Positions 11,946 to 23,546 of a stretch of DNA of 64,000 bases are shown piece after piece. The position numbers and the translations under genes were made by a program. The stretch is from Candidula unifasciata. Lineage: Eukaryota; Mollusca; Gastropoda; Stylommatophora; Geomitridae. The first letter of the stretch is position 1; each line of letters begins with the position of its first letter. The stretch lies in the NCBI GenBank assembly GCA_905116865.2, contig CAJHNH020006913.1:124001-188000 (forward strand), in the 5' to 3' direction. Under the pieces are notes generated by a model. It ran no database searches. It was not told where the DNA came from and saw nothing but the letters and a program-made list of their open reading frames with translations.

Positions 11946-12439
11946 CCCTCTACATGTCTCACACCCTGCTCAAACTTATTCTACATCTGTAACACAACAT
12001 TAATTGTAAACAGTAAAACTGATAACTTCAGCATGAAACAACACAGAATTCATCAAAGACGGGCTAACACACAAACAACTGTACATATATAAATACATGT
12101 AGTTAGGAAGATTAAGCGTGAAACATATGCTGGTAAAAAGGCTGTTGAAGTTACAAGAGCTATGTAAATAAAAATGTAGAAAATATATCAACAATTCTGT
12201 CTGAACATATGTAGAAGTTATAAAATTGTTGGAGAACTCTTAAACATAAGCATAACAAAGTGGTATGTCAGAGACACACAAAACAATAGTTACCATGATA
12301 TAAGAATGTCAGCAAAGAAATAACAGCTCATCACACTTGAACAACATTCTACAGATACCAGCAATACATGTTATAGATGGTTTCTCTTGCTGCACTCAAC
12401 ACATTGTGACAAGTCTACAGACACCTAGAGAAGCACAGA
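11946..12439. other. AT-rich spacer
   Basis: No gene is recognised. A minus-strand open frame of 64 codons (12000-12194) has no recognisable domain. Confidence 0.5.
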
Positions 12440-12735
12440 CACATGGCAAGCCACGACAAGCCGAGGCACACCATGAAAAGCCTAGTCGATGACAAGCCTA
12501 GGCACACGATGACAAGCCTGGGCACATGATGACAAGCCTATGCACACCGTGGCATGTCTAGGCAGACCACGACATGTCTAGGCACACCAGAACAAGCCTA
12601 GGCACATGGTGACAGGCCTAGGCACATCATGGCAGGTCTAGGCAGAATATGACAATACTAGGCACATCATAACAAGTCTAGGCACACCACAATAAGCAAA
12701 GGCATACCATGACAAGCCTAGTCTTCTCAAAAGCC
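12440..12735. repeat. Degenerate ~20-bp tandem repeat, ~14 copies
   Basis: The unit is close to GGCACACCATGACAAGCCTA with many substitutions, suggesting an old array. Confidence 0.88.
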
Positions 12736-12989
12736 TAAACATTACTATAACAAGCTGTGCATGCTGACGAGTCAATAAACACCATTACCTGTTGAACAAT
12801 ACTGCTCTAAATGACCACCAGCAGTATGTCATAGGAAAGCCCAAGATTTGACAGCTGATGCGACCCAACAATTTACTTCAGAGTAAGGTGTCATGGTCAG
12901 TTTTAACATCTGATTGTATCAATGGTCAGTCTTAGTCTGACCACATGATTATTTCTAACAGGTGCATATACCAACACCTCCCAGTCCCA

Positions 12990-14985
12990 ACAAGTGCACA
13001 CGTGTACAGACAAGACACAGTCCATGTCCTACAGCACACGTGTACAGACAAGACACAGTCCATGTCCTACAGCACACGTGTACAGACAAGACACAGTCCA
13101 TGTCCCACAGCACAAGTGTACAGACAAGACACAGTCTCTGTCCCACAGCACAAGTGTACAGACAAGACACCACCCATGTCCTACAGCACAAGTGTACAGA
13201 CAAGACACAGTCCATGTCCCACAGCACAAGTGTACAGACAAGACACAGTCCATGTCCTACAGCACACGTGTACAGACAAGACACAGTCCATGTCCTACAG
13301 CACAAGTGTACAGACAAGACACCACCCATGTCCTACAGCACAAGTGTACAGACAAGACACAGTCCATGTCCCACAGCACAAGTGTACAGACAAGACACAG
13401 TCCATGTCCTACAGCACAAGTGTACAGACAAGACACAGTCCATGTCCCACAGCACAAGTGTACAGACAAGACACAGTCTCTGTCCCACAGCACAAGTGTA
13501 CAGACAAGACACAGTCTCTGTCCCACAGCACAAGTGTACAGACAAGACACAGTCTCTGTCCCACAGCACAAGTGTACAGACAAGACACAGTCTCTGTCCC
13601 ACAGCACAAGTGTACAGACAAGACACAGTCTCTGTCCCACAGCACAAGTGTACAGACAAGACACAGTCCATGTCCTACAGCACAAGTGTACAGACAAGAC
13701 ACAGTCCATGTCCCACAGCACAAGTGTACAGACAAGACACAGTCCATGTCCTACAGCACAAGTGTACAGACAAGACACCACCCATGTCCTACAGCACAAG
13801 TGTACAGACAAGACACAGTCCATGTCCTACAGCACAAGTGTACAGACAAGACACAGTCTCTGTCCCACAGCACAAGTGTACAGACAAGACACAGTCCATG
13901 TCCTACAGCACAAGTGTACAGACAAGACACAGTCTCTGTCCCACAGCACAAGTGTACAGACAAGACAGTCTCTGTCCCACAGCACAAGTGTACAGACAAG
14001 ACACCGTCCATGTCCTACAGCACAAGTGTACAGACAAGACACAGTCTCTGTCCCACAGCACAAGTGTACAGACAAGACACAGTCTCTGTCCCACAGCACA
14101 AGTGTACAGACAAGACACAGTCCCTGTCCTACAGCACAAGTGTACAGACAAGACACAGTCTCTGTCCCACAGCACAAGTGTACAGACAAGACACAGTCCA
14201 TGTCCTACAGCACAAGTGTACAAACAAAACACAGTCCATGTCCTACAGCACAAGTGTACAGACAAAACACAGTCCATGTCCTACAGCACAAGTGTACAAA
14301 CAAAACACAGTCCATGTCCTACAGCATAAGTGTACAGACAAGACACAGTCCATGTCCTACAGCACAAGTGTACAGTCAAGACACAGTCCATGTCCCACAG
14401 CACAAGTGTACAGACAAGACACAGTCTCTGTCCCACAGCACAAGTGTACAGACAAGACACAGTCTCTGTCCCACAGCACAAGTGTACAGACAAGACACAG
14501 TCTCTGTCCCACAGCACAAGTGTACAGACAAGACACAGTCTCTGTCCCACAGCACAAGTGTACAGACAAGACACAGTCCATGTCCCACAGCACAAGTGTA
14601 CAGACAAGACACAGTCTCTGTCCCACAGCACAAGTGTACAGACAAGACACAGTCCATGTCCCACAGCACAAGTGTACAAACAAAACACAGTCCATGTCCT
14701 ACAGCACAAGTGTACAGACAAGACACAGTCCATGTCCTACAGCACAAGTGTACAGACAAGACACAGTCTCTGTCCCACAGCACAAGTGTACAGACAAGAC
14801 ACAGTCCATGTCCTACAGCACAAGTGTACAAACAAGACACAGTCTCTGTCCCACAGCACAAGTGTACAGACAAGACACAGTCCCTGTCCTACAGCACAAG
14901 TGTACAAACAAAACACAGTCCATGTCCTACAGCACAAGTGTACAGACAAAACACAGTCCATTTCCTTCCGTAGAAGTGTACATTC
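12990..14985. repeat. Minisatellite, 38-bp unit, ~52 copies
   Basis: The unit is CAGTCCATGTCCTACAGCAC followed by AAGTGTACAGACAAGACA. Variants are CTCTGTCCCAC, CATGTCCTAC and AACAAAACAC. The period is not a multiple of three and the unit has no plus-strand stop in any frame, so all three forward frames stay open for up to about 700 codons. This is an artefact of the unit. Confidence 0.97.
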
Positions 14986-15719
14986 CGATCTACAACTGTT
15001 CAACAAAAGCACACACACACACAATGACACTGGTTACACCAAAAAAGTAGTGATTGTAGAAACACTAACAAAACTCACATATTAAAGGATCAACTTTGGA
15101 CAAGTGGGCAGAGGAAGAGGACAATGTAAACTATAAAAATATACGATGGGATTCACGGTGGGCTGGAGGATCCAAAGATACTGTAAAGATGTATATGTCA
15201 ACTAGTAACAAGAACACAACATGTGTGTCAGAGATCAATCTTAAGTGCAAAGTATCTACAATCCATTTGCAACATATCCACAATCCACTCCAGTGTTTGA
15301 AATATAAGTTACTCAGATACAGCACTGCCAATGTATAAAGTTATGCTCTATCTGCAGGCACCATCCAATACTCTTTTACTGTGACTGGCCTAACAAGGCA
15401 TCAACCCAGTACAGTGTCCCATCTACAACTCATATATTTACCTTTTTACCACCCTGTCTATAATGAATGCTCATCAAATCGATATCTCATCCCACAATCC
15501 CAGCCTATAATCTCAAATCTCACAAACACACACATGTATCTCATCTCACTGTCTCATCAACCCAATTCACCATCCCAAATATCAGTCCACTGACCCAATT
15601 CACATCCCTACTTATCAACCCAATTCACCGTTCTACATATCAATTCATCAATCCAATCCCCCCCCCCCCCCCACCTTCTGCCAATTTCCAAACTATGAAT
15701 TCACTAACTCATTTCTCAT
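14986..15719. other. Spacer with a C run
   Basis: A unique stretch with a CA-rich patch near 15010 and about 15 C at 15658-15672. Sequence from about 15600 already resembles decayed copies of the next array. No gene is recognised. Confidence 0.5.
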
Positions 15720-16505
15720 CAGTCAGTTTATTTATCCACTTCCCATATCACCTATCAGTTCATCAACCCATTTCCCACATCACCTATCAGTTCATCAACC
15801 AACTTCCCATCTCACCTATCAGTTCATCAACCCATTTCCTACATCACCTATCAGTTCATCGACCCATTTTCCATCTCACCTATCAGTTCATCAACCCATT
15901 TCCCACATCACCTATCAGTTCATCTACCCATTTCCCACATCACCTATCAGTTCATCTACCCATTTCCCATCTCATCTATCAGTTCATCAACCCATTTCCC
16001 ACATCACCTATCAGTTAATCTACCCATTTCCCATCTCACCTATCAGTTCATCAACCCATTTCCTACATCACCTATCAGTTCATCTACCCATTTCCCATCT
16101 CACCCATCAGTTCATCGACCCATTTTCCATCTCACCTATCAGTTCATCAACCCATTTCCCACATCACCTATCAGTTCATCTACCCATTTCCCACATCACC
16201 TATCAGTTCATCTACCCATTTCCCATCTCATCTATCAGTTCATCAACCCATTTCCCACATCACCTATCAGTTCATCAACCAACTTCCCATCTCACCTATC
16301 AGTTCATCAACCCATTTCCCACATTACCTATCAGTTCATCTACCCATTTCCAATCTCACCTATCAGTTCATCAACCCGTTTCCCACACCAACTATCAGTT
16401 CTTCAATCCATTTCCCACATCACCTTTCAGTTCATCTACCCATTTCCCACATCACCTATCAGTTCATCTACCGATTTCCCACATCACCTATCAACTTCCC
16501 ATCTC
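15720..16505. repeat. Minisatellite, 32-bp unit, ~24 copies
   Basis: The unit is CCCATTTCCCACATCACCTA followed by TCAGTTCATCAA. ATCTCA/ACATCA and TCATCAA/TCATCTA variants are mixed. Confidence 0.96.
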
Positions 16506-16559
16506 ACTTACTATCATGTAAACACCATTTAAACAGTTAGATCAATACTATTTCTTTTA

Positions 16560-16712
16560 TCTGGAACCAAACCTCTAGAAAAAGACATTCTACTTCCCCA
16601 CACTTGAACTAATTACTTTCAGTGAACTCCAATCTGGAACCAAACCTCTAGAAAAAGACATTCTACTTCCCCACACTTGAACTAATTACTTTCAGTGAAC
16701 TCCAATCTGGTA
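16560..16712. repeat. Two-copy 73-bp direct duplication
   Basis: CTGGAACCAAACCTCTAGAA and following sequence at 16561 recurs almost perfectly at 16634. A third partial start is at about 16706. The near identity suggests a recent duplication. Confidence 0.93.
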
Positions 16713-17524
16713 CCAGACCCAAGCATTCTCTAAAATAGTTTTCAAGTAACAATGACTACAGCTACCGACTCTGCACCTAGGGTTGAATCCTGTCAGCAAG
16801 ATGACATCCTTGATATCAAACAGGTAACAAACTCAAGGGTTTCATTCTGGGACAGGCTTGTCTGTACCCATCTAATCAATGACCCCCACCTGCAATCTCT
16901 TTGCCGAGACTGGACTTACACAAGTGATATACTGCAAAAACTTGGCAGACTGCAGAACAGCATAACCAATTAGAGCAACATAAATTCATATGTCTATACA
17001 TATCACCACCAGATGCAGCTCTGGGGTTGGCCAATGAAGTTAGCAATTTTGTGACCCTCCAGTACTAAGGTTTCATTCCTGTGGTGGACGCTTAAAAACA
17101 AAACAAACCATAAAATAATTCCCATAGTTTTTGGTCAGTAGTAAAAGAGTTGCACAGTGGAAGAGATTGGGGCCTCACCACACACTTTTTCCAAAGGCAA
17201 CAGTGGTACACTGTAGGCGACCTTCATTGTGGAGAAGGCACAGCATTAAAATTACCCCCCTCCCCCAATCAACCTGGCAAAGGAAAATAGTGTACTGAGA
17301 TCAAGATGTAAGGCATTCTGAAACTCACATTGCACTTGATGGGATGCTTGACCTGGTGCCGGTACTAGAAGACCACACAAACTGTCAGATGTTGCTGGTC
17401 AACATGCAGGACTCCTCCCCTGAAGTCAATGGCAAGTTGTGCAACAAAGCAAACTGCGCTCATGCCACTGTGTCTAACATTTCTCTCCTCCTAGTCAGCA
17501 TTTCAACTGCGTACAAGAGACGAC
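16713..17524. other. Spacer, possible decayed SINE sequence
   Basis: No gene is recognised. Short plus-strand frames (16752-16973, 17344-17559) have no known domain, and the second runs into the next array. GGGTTGAATCC near 16780 and GGTTTCATTCC near 17069 resemble pol III B boxes but lack a clear A box. Confidence 0.4.
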
Positions 17525-18990
17525 CTACAACCAGAGTCTGGCCTGAACTACATCACTAACATTCACCCAAACCTACAGCAACCAGAGTCTGGCCTGAGCT
17601 ACATCACTGACATTCACCCAAGCCTACAGCAATCAGAGTCTGGCCTGACCTACATCACTGACATTCACCCAAGCCTACAGCAACTAGAGTCTGGCCTGAC
17701 CTACATCACTGACATTCAACCAAGCCTACAGCAATCAGAGTCTGGCCTGACCTACATCACTGACATTCACCCAAGCCTACAGCAATCAGAGTCTGACCTG
17801 ACCTACATCACTGACATTCACCCAAGCCTACAGGAATCAGAGTCTGGCCTGACCTACATCACTGACATTCACCCAAGCCTACAGCAATCAGAGTCTGGCC
17901 TGAGCTACATCACTGACATTCACCCAAGCCTACAGCAATCAGCATTCACCCAAGCCTACAGCAACCAGAGTCTGGCCTGAGCTACATCACTGACATTCAC
18001 CCAAGCCTACAGCAATCAGAGTCTGGCCTGAGCTACATCACTGACATTCAACCAAGCCTACAGCAATCAGAGTCTGGTCTGAGCTACATCACTGACATTC
18101 AACAAAGCCTACAGCAACCAGAGTCTGGCCTGAGCTACATCACTGACATTCACCCAAGCCTACAGCAACCAGAGTCTGGCCTTAGCTACATCACTGACAT
18201 TCACCCAAGCCTACAGCAATCAGAGTCTGGCCTGACCTACATCACTGACATTCACCCAAGCCTACAGCAACTAGAGTCTGGCCTGACCTACATCACTGAC
18301 ATTCGACCAAGCCTACAGCAACCAGAGTCTGGCCTGACCTACATCACTGACATTCAACCAAGCCTACAGCAACCAGAGTCTGGTCTGAGCTACATCACTG
18401 ACATTCACCCAAGCCTACAGCAATCAGAGTCTGGCCTGAGCTACATCACTGACATTCACTCAAGCCTACAGCAATCAGAGTCTGGCCTGAGCTACATCAC
18501 TGACATTCAACCAAGCCTACAGCAACTAGAGTCTGGCCTGAGCTACATCACTGACATTCACCCAAGCCTACAGCAACCAGAGTCTGGCCTGAGCTACATC
18601 ACTGACATTCACCCAAGCCTACAGCAACCAGAGTCTGGCCTGAGCTACATCACTGACATTCACCCAAGCTGAGCATAGAGTCTGGCAGCTACATCACTGA
18701 CATTCACCCAAGCCTACAGCAACCAGAGTCTGGCCTGAGCTACATCACTGACATTCACCTAAGCCTACAGCAACTAGAGTCTGGCCTGAGCTACATCACT
18801 GACATTCACCCAAGCCTACAGCAACTAGTCTGGCCTGAGCTACATCACTGACATTCACCCAAGCCTACAGCAACTAGAGTCTGGCCTGAGCTACATCACT
18901 GACATTCACCCAAGCCTACAGCAACCAGAGTCTGGCCTGAGCTACATCACTGACATTCACCCAAGCCTACAGCAACCAAAGTCTGGCCTA
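17525..18990. repeat. Minisatellite, 51-bp unit, ~28 copies
   Basis: The unit contains CTACAGCAACCAGAGTCTGG, CCTGAGCTACATCACTGAC and ATTCACCCAAGC. It is 17 codons long, but partial copies (17940-17960, 18660-18700, 18820-18840) break any frame. Variation is in CAACC/CAATC/CAACT and GAGC/GACC. Confidence 0.96.
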
Positions 18991-19502
18991 TTCAAGAACA
19001 CAGCTGTAAACCATCACCAGTGCAAGCCTATCATTCAACAACTTGTAGACTGTTTCACCCAGATCCTCTCCCACTCTTTAGTTCTGCTCAACATTTCTAC
19101 TATTTCCTTTTCTCACACTCACCATGTATGCAATTATTTATTTCATACTTTTTCTGTTGTTGATGATTTCCAGCGTTTCCTTCTTGTACACACATCATGT
19201 AAGTAAATGCGTGCTCTAGTTCGCCAAGAAGCTTAAATGGCTTCAATCAGCACGATTTGATATTTTCAGGCTTCAGTATTTTCCCACTTCTGGTTTTATT
19301 GATATTTTAGGTAACCATGGTAACTACTATCTCCTAGATTGTGCTACATGTTTACATTTGACAAGAATATTTGAAAGCATATGAACTTACAAATGAAATT
19401 AAAACAATGTTTTTTGGTGGGAGCATGAAAATATGTAATCATATATAATGTTTCAGGTGAGTACTATTTCATGTTGAACAAGACGAGGGAAGAATTGGAT
19501 GC
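18991..19502. other. AT-rich spacer
   Basis: No gene or element is recognised. Confidence 0.5.
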
Positions 19503-19614
19503 GTCTGTGTGTCCAATTGGCCACCCTTGTAACATGAGGTCTGTGTGCCCAATTGGCCACCCTTGTAACATGAGGTCTGTGTGCCCAATTGGCCACCCTT
19601 GTAACATGAGGTAC
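19503..19614. repeat. 36-bp tandem repeat, 3 copies
   Basis: GTCTGTGTGCCCAATTGGCC followed by ACCCTTGTAACATGAG is repeated with one base difference. Confidence 0.93.
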
Positions 19615-19672
19615 TGTTGGTTTAGCAGCCCACTATCAGGCACAAAGCCTTGGCATCAAGTTGTATACATCC

Positions 19673-19830
19673 ACCAGTAGAAGCACAAGCTAACACAGGT
19701 CAAGGATGGCACAAGTACCTGCTACAGCTCTCCAGATATCAGAGTTTACATCAACCAGTAGAAGCACAAGCTAACACAGGTCAAGGATGGCACAAGTACC
19801 TGCTACAGCTCTCCAGATATCAGAGTATAC
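19673..19830. repeat. 81-bp tandem duplication, 2 copies
   Basis: CAGTAGAAGCACAAGCTAAC and following sequence recurs 81 bp apart (19675 and 19756) with almost no change. Confidence 0.93.
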
Positions 19831-19964
19831 GTGTAGAACATCAAATAACAAGTTACATAAACCATGGATTCTCAAACAGCAGAAATCCTCATCTCCACGT
19901 GACAGATACAGGGATGCCAGCTCCCCCATGCAAAAGTCAAGTTCTAAAAACACTTGTCCCCACA

Positions 19965-20145
19965 ATGACATCTGTAACGAGACCTCACAATGACATCTGT
20001 AACGAGACCTCACAATGACTTCTGTAAAGAGACCTCACAATGACATCTGTAACGAGACCTCACAATGACATCTGTAATGAGACCTCACAATGGCTTCTGT
20101 AAAGAGACCTCACAATGACATCTGTAATGAGACCTCACTAAATCG
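19965..20145. repeat. 25-bp tandem repeat, ~7 copies
   Basis: The unit is ACAATGACATCTGTAACGAG followed by ACCTC. Every second or third copy has TTCTGTAAAGA. Confidence 0.93.
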
Positions 20146-20647
20146 TCAGGAGACCTCACGACGACGTCTATAACACCTTACAATGATGTGCGCAATAAAA
20201 GCCCCACAGTTGTGTCCGACAGATTTCTAATTCACAACTGGTATTTGTGTCTTTAAGAATGCAGATAGATCTACTGCCAAACTAACTAATGCTGAGATGT
20301 GAAGTAACTTCTCCTCCTCCTTGAGAGGCCTTGTCTGAAACAGACAGCACTGATCACTTCCAGACTACATGAGACTTTCTACAAATGGATGACAACTGAG
20401 ACACCCTGGTCACCAGCCAGCAGCATACTGGTTCAATAATTCTCAATACCTTTTCCTGGTACATTCTGAGCATTTTGAACTTTCTCTGTTGAAGTTAGTT
20501 CACCTAAGTGTCCAGCACAAGTGACCTGTTGAGTTGTTCAATCTTGTTTGTTAAATTCTAACCTCACCTATGTAAAAATTTACCAATGTCCTCCCAGATC
20601 TCTCTGACAACAGTTTTGTAGTCTCTATCCAACAAAACGTGTAGCTT
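20146..20647. other. Spacer without recognisable features
   Basis: Unique sequence with no gene recognised. Confidence 0.5.
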
Positions 20648-21708
20648 GCACAATCCTTTATGTAGCCCACACAATTCTCAATGTACCCCACACAATCCTT
20701 TATGTAGCCCACACAATTCTCAATGTACCCCACACAATCCTTTATGTACCCCACACAATCCTTTATGTAGCCCACACAATCCTTTATGTACCCCACACAA
20801 TCCTTTATGTAGCCCACACAATTCTCAATGTACCCCACACAATCCTTTATGTAGCCCACACAATCCTTTATGTAGCCCACACAATTCTCAATGTACCCCA
20901 CACAATCCTTTATGCACCCCACACAATCCTTTATGTAGCCCACACAATTCTCAATGTACCCCACACAATCCTTTATGTACCCCACACAATCCTTTATGTA
21001 GCCCACACAATCCTTTATGTACCCCACACAATCCTTTATGTAGCCCACACAATTCTCAATGTACCCCACACAATCCTTTATGTAGCCCACACAATCCTTT
21101 ATGTACCCCACACAATCCTTTATGTACCCCACACAATCCTTTATGTACCCCACACAATCCTTTATGTACCCCACACAATCCTTTATGTACCCCACACAAT
21201 CCTTTATGTAGCCCACACAATTCTCAATGTACCCCACACAATCCTTTATGTAGCCCACACAATCCTTTATGTAGCCCACACAATTCTCAATGTACCCCAC
21301 ACAATCCTTTATGTAGCCCACACAATTCTCAATGTACCCCACACAATCCTTTATGTAGCCCACACAATTCTCAATGTACCCCACACAATCCTTTATGTAG
21401 CCCACACAATTCTCAATGTACCCCACACAATCCTTTATGTACCCCACACAATTCTCAATGTACCCCACACAATCCTTTATGTACCCCACACAATCCTTTA
21501 TGTAGCCCACACAATTCTCAATGTACCCCACACAATCCTTTATGTACCCCACACAATTCTCAATGTACCCCACACAATTTTCAATGTACCCCACACAATC
21601 CTTTATGTACCCCATACAATCCTTTATGTACCCCACACAATTCTCAATGTACCCCACACAATCCTTTATGTACCCCACACAATTCTCAATGTACCCTACA
21701 CAATTGTA
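20648..21708. repeat. Minisatellite, 21-bp unit in two types, ~50 copies
   Basis: The two monomer types are CACACAATCCTTTATGTACC(C) and CACACAATTCTCAATGTACC(C). They are often arranged as 42-bp dimers. The period is seven codons, giving a 414-codon minus-strand frame and a 356-codon plus-strand frame, both repetitive artefacts. Confidence 0.97.
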
Positions 21709-22437
21709 TTCCTTAACATTGAAGCTAATATGACCAATCCACCTCAAAACTTCTTTGAGAAAGTCACAGAAAAAAAATTCTAGACATCTAGTCAACTATC
21801 AGCTCTTCTCTCCTGCACACACACAACAGTGACTAATTTCTGGCCTGACCAACAGTCACTACATCTAAGTATCTACAAATACATACAACTGTCATAAAAT
21901 ACAACTTAATACAATTCAGCTCTGGTTACATGATAACTACAACCAACATCACTATTGGGACACTTTCCATGAAGCAATGACCAGCAGAAACAACATGAAA
22001 TAAACAAGCCCACTCTTATACCGGGTATGCTTCCTTCATTTTATCAGGAACACAACAATTGTGTGCCAATAAGTAGGACAAGAATAATTGTGCAAACAAT
22101 GCAATTACTTTTCAAAACACACAAAAACTGTCATGAAAATTAACTCTCGGAAGTGTCCTCCTGGGCTCTTTCTTTTGCAGTGGGGACCATCCCGGCAAGA
22201 CAATGGAGACAAGCTAGAAAGCTCATTGCAGGAAGCCCCTTTTCTAGTGTCTAACATCTTCTGCCCACAAACTTTCCGAGCACATGCCAGCCTCATCAGT
22301 CTCCTTCATACTAACAGTCAATGAATTAAATGGATGACTTATGGCCATCGTATCGGAGGATAAAGGAAGAATAACAATCCCTGATACCACTCACATCTTT
22401 TCAGCACCTACAACACTTGTCATGGAGTAGCCGGGGA
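21709..22437. other. Spacer downstream of the calcineurin gene
   Basis: No repeat is evident. A 78-codon plus-strand frame (22088-22324) and a 63-codon minus-strand frame overlap it, and neither shows a known domain. Confidence 0.45.
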
Positions 22438-22458
22438 GGGGGGGGGGGGGGGGGGGGG
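22438..22458. repeat. Poly(G) tract, ~21 bp
   Basis: An uninterrupted G run on plus. Flanking sequence resembles the G-rich dispersed repeat at 38.7 and 41.9 kb. Confidence 0.85.
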
Positions 22459-22563
22459 AAGAGATCTACTTCTTCCCTGGCCAGTACTGACCATGTCTTT
22501 GTTTGATTCAGGGAGAGATCCAGTGCTAAGGGCACTCCATATTTACTACAAGCACCATATATA

Positions 22564-22569
22564 TTTATT
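22564..22569 (-). promoter_or_regulatory. Candidate polyadenylation signal of the calcineurin A gene
   Basis: On the minus strand this reads AATAAA (TTTATT on plus), about 670 bases below the stop codon. It is the nearest such hexamer I noticed downstream. Whether it is used cannot be told from sequence alone, and a later signal is possible. Confidence 0.35.
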
Positions 22570-23238
22570 TAGAACTTGTTCACTAAAGGGGCGGGAAGTG
22601 GCTGAATAAAATGTGATTTTCCCCAGATGGTTCAAGTGGGAAACTTCCAGAAGGGTTTATGGATGGAGGATAGACATAACTGAAATAACAGCCCCCCCCC
22701 CCCTTTCCCTCCCAATGTTATGTGAGAATAAGTTTGTCATATTTGCCCACTACTGATAAGACACATGTGATAAGTTGTTGTGAAACATCAACCAGCCAGG
22801 TTGTCAGAAGACCTGAGGACACAATCCATACTGTTTCAGCATATATGATGTAGCTGTTGACAGATTCTGACATATATATGAACACACAGACACCCACACA
22901 TATGGGCATGTTGACTTCAAGGATCTAGGATTTAATGCTATGCTCAAATAATGCACGTGGGGAGGGAAAAACAGCACAAGGAAATTGTAGATAAATATTA
23001 CAGGTCTTTAGTTTCACAAAACCAGCATCAACCATTGGGGAAGTGAACGGATCAAACACATATCACATCATTCAAGATGAGAAAAGTCAACCGATCAAAC
23101 ACATATCTCATCATTCAAGATGAGAAAAGTCAACCGATCAAACACGTATCACATCGTTCAAGAGGAGAAAGTGACCAGTCTCATTCTGAAGCCACAGACA
23201 GACACACGCTGGGGCACAAACAGGTTACTGAATCCTAG
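22570..23238 (-). other. Probable 3' UTR of the calcineurin A gene
   Basis: This stretch lies between the stop codon and the candidate poly(A) signal. It holds a three-copy 43-bp tandem repeat (23040-23170) and a C run on the plus strand near 22692-22702. The extent depends on which poly(A) signal is used. Confidence 0.4.
23040..23170. repeat. 43-bp tandem repeat, 3 copies, in the probable 3' UTR
   Basis: AGTCAACCGATCAAACACAT followed by ATCTCATCATTCAAGATGAGAAA is repeated. It lies less than 200 bases downstream of the calcineurin stop codon. Confidence 0.93.
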
Positions 23239-23372
23239 TTAAGACTTGGTGTGTTCCTTATTGCTTGAATTCAAAACATCTTTCCTTGGTGGCATCCTCT
23301 CGTTCAACTTGTCCAGGCATTTGGCTTCCTCGAAGCCGCTGATTTTGTGGTTAGGTGAAAACCCACTCAATG
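23239..23372 (-). CDS. PPP3CA: Calcineurin A, terminal coding exon (autoinhibitory segment, stop)
   Basis: The 134-nt coding part reads [18 protein letters not shown], then [17 protein letters not shown] and a short polar tail ending TKS and TAA (23239-23241). The [16 protein letters not shown] core is the autoinhibitory peptide that occupies the active site when calcium is low. The acceptor is ..tttacag. The tail after NERMPPR is short (about 14 residues), so the whole protein would be near 490 residues if the N-terminus is of usual length. That is somewhat shorter than vertebrate calcineurin A. Confidence 0.94.
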
Positions 23373-23546
23373 CTGTAAACAGATTTGCAAATTAGCTAGC
23401 AAGATCCATACATGATATACTGACACAATAAATAAACCGAACCTACATAAATTAAATATCAACACAATTATAACAAGACATAAACTAATCTACATGATCT
23501 TTATAATAACTCTCTGGGATCTAAGGAACATAACACATGCTTACAT

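Noticed and set aside
12945..15050. 701-, 659- and 455-codon open frames on plus
   Set aside because: They are the three frames of one 38-bp repeat unit that lacks stop codons. They have no domain, start context or splice sites.
20551..21795. 414-codon minus-strand frame with VGYIKDC/VGYIENC repeats
   Set aside because: Direct read-through of the 21-bp tandem repeat, with an equally open plus frame.
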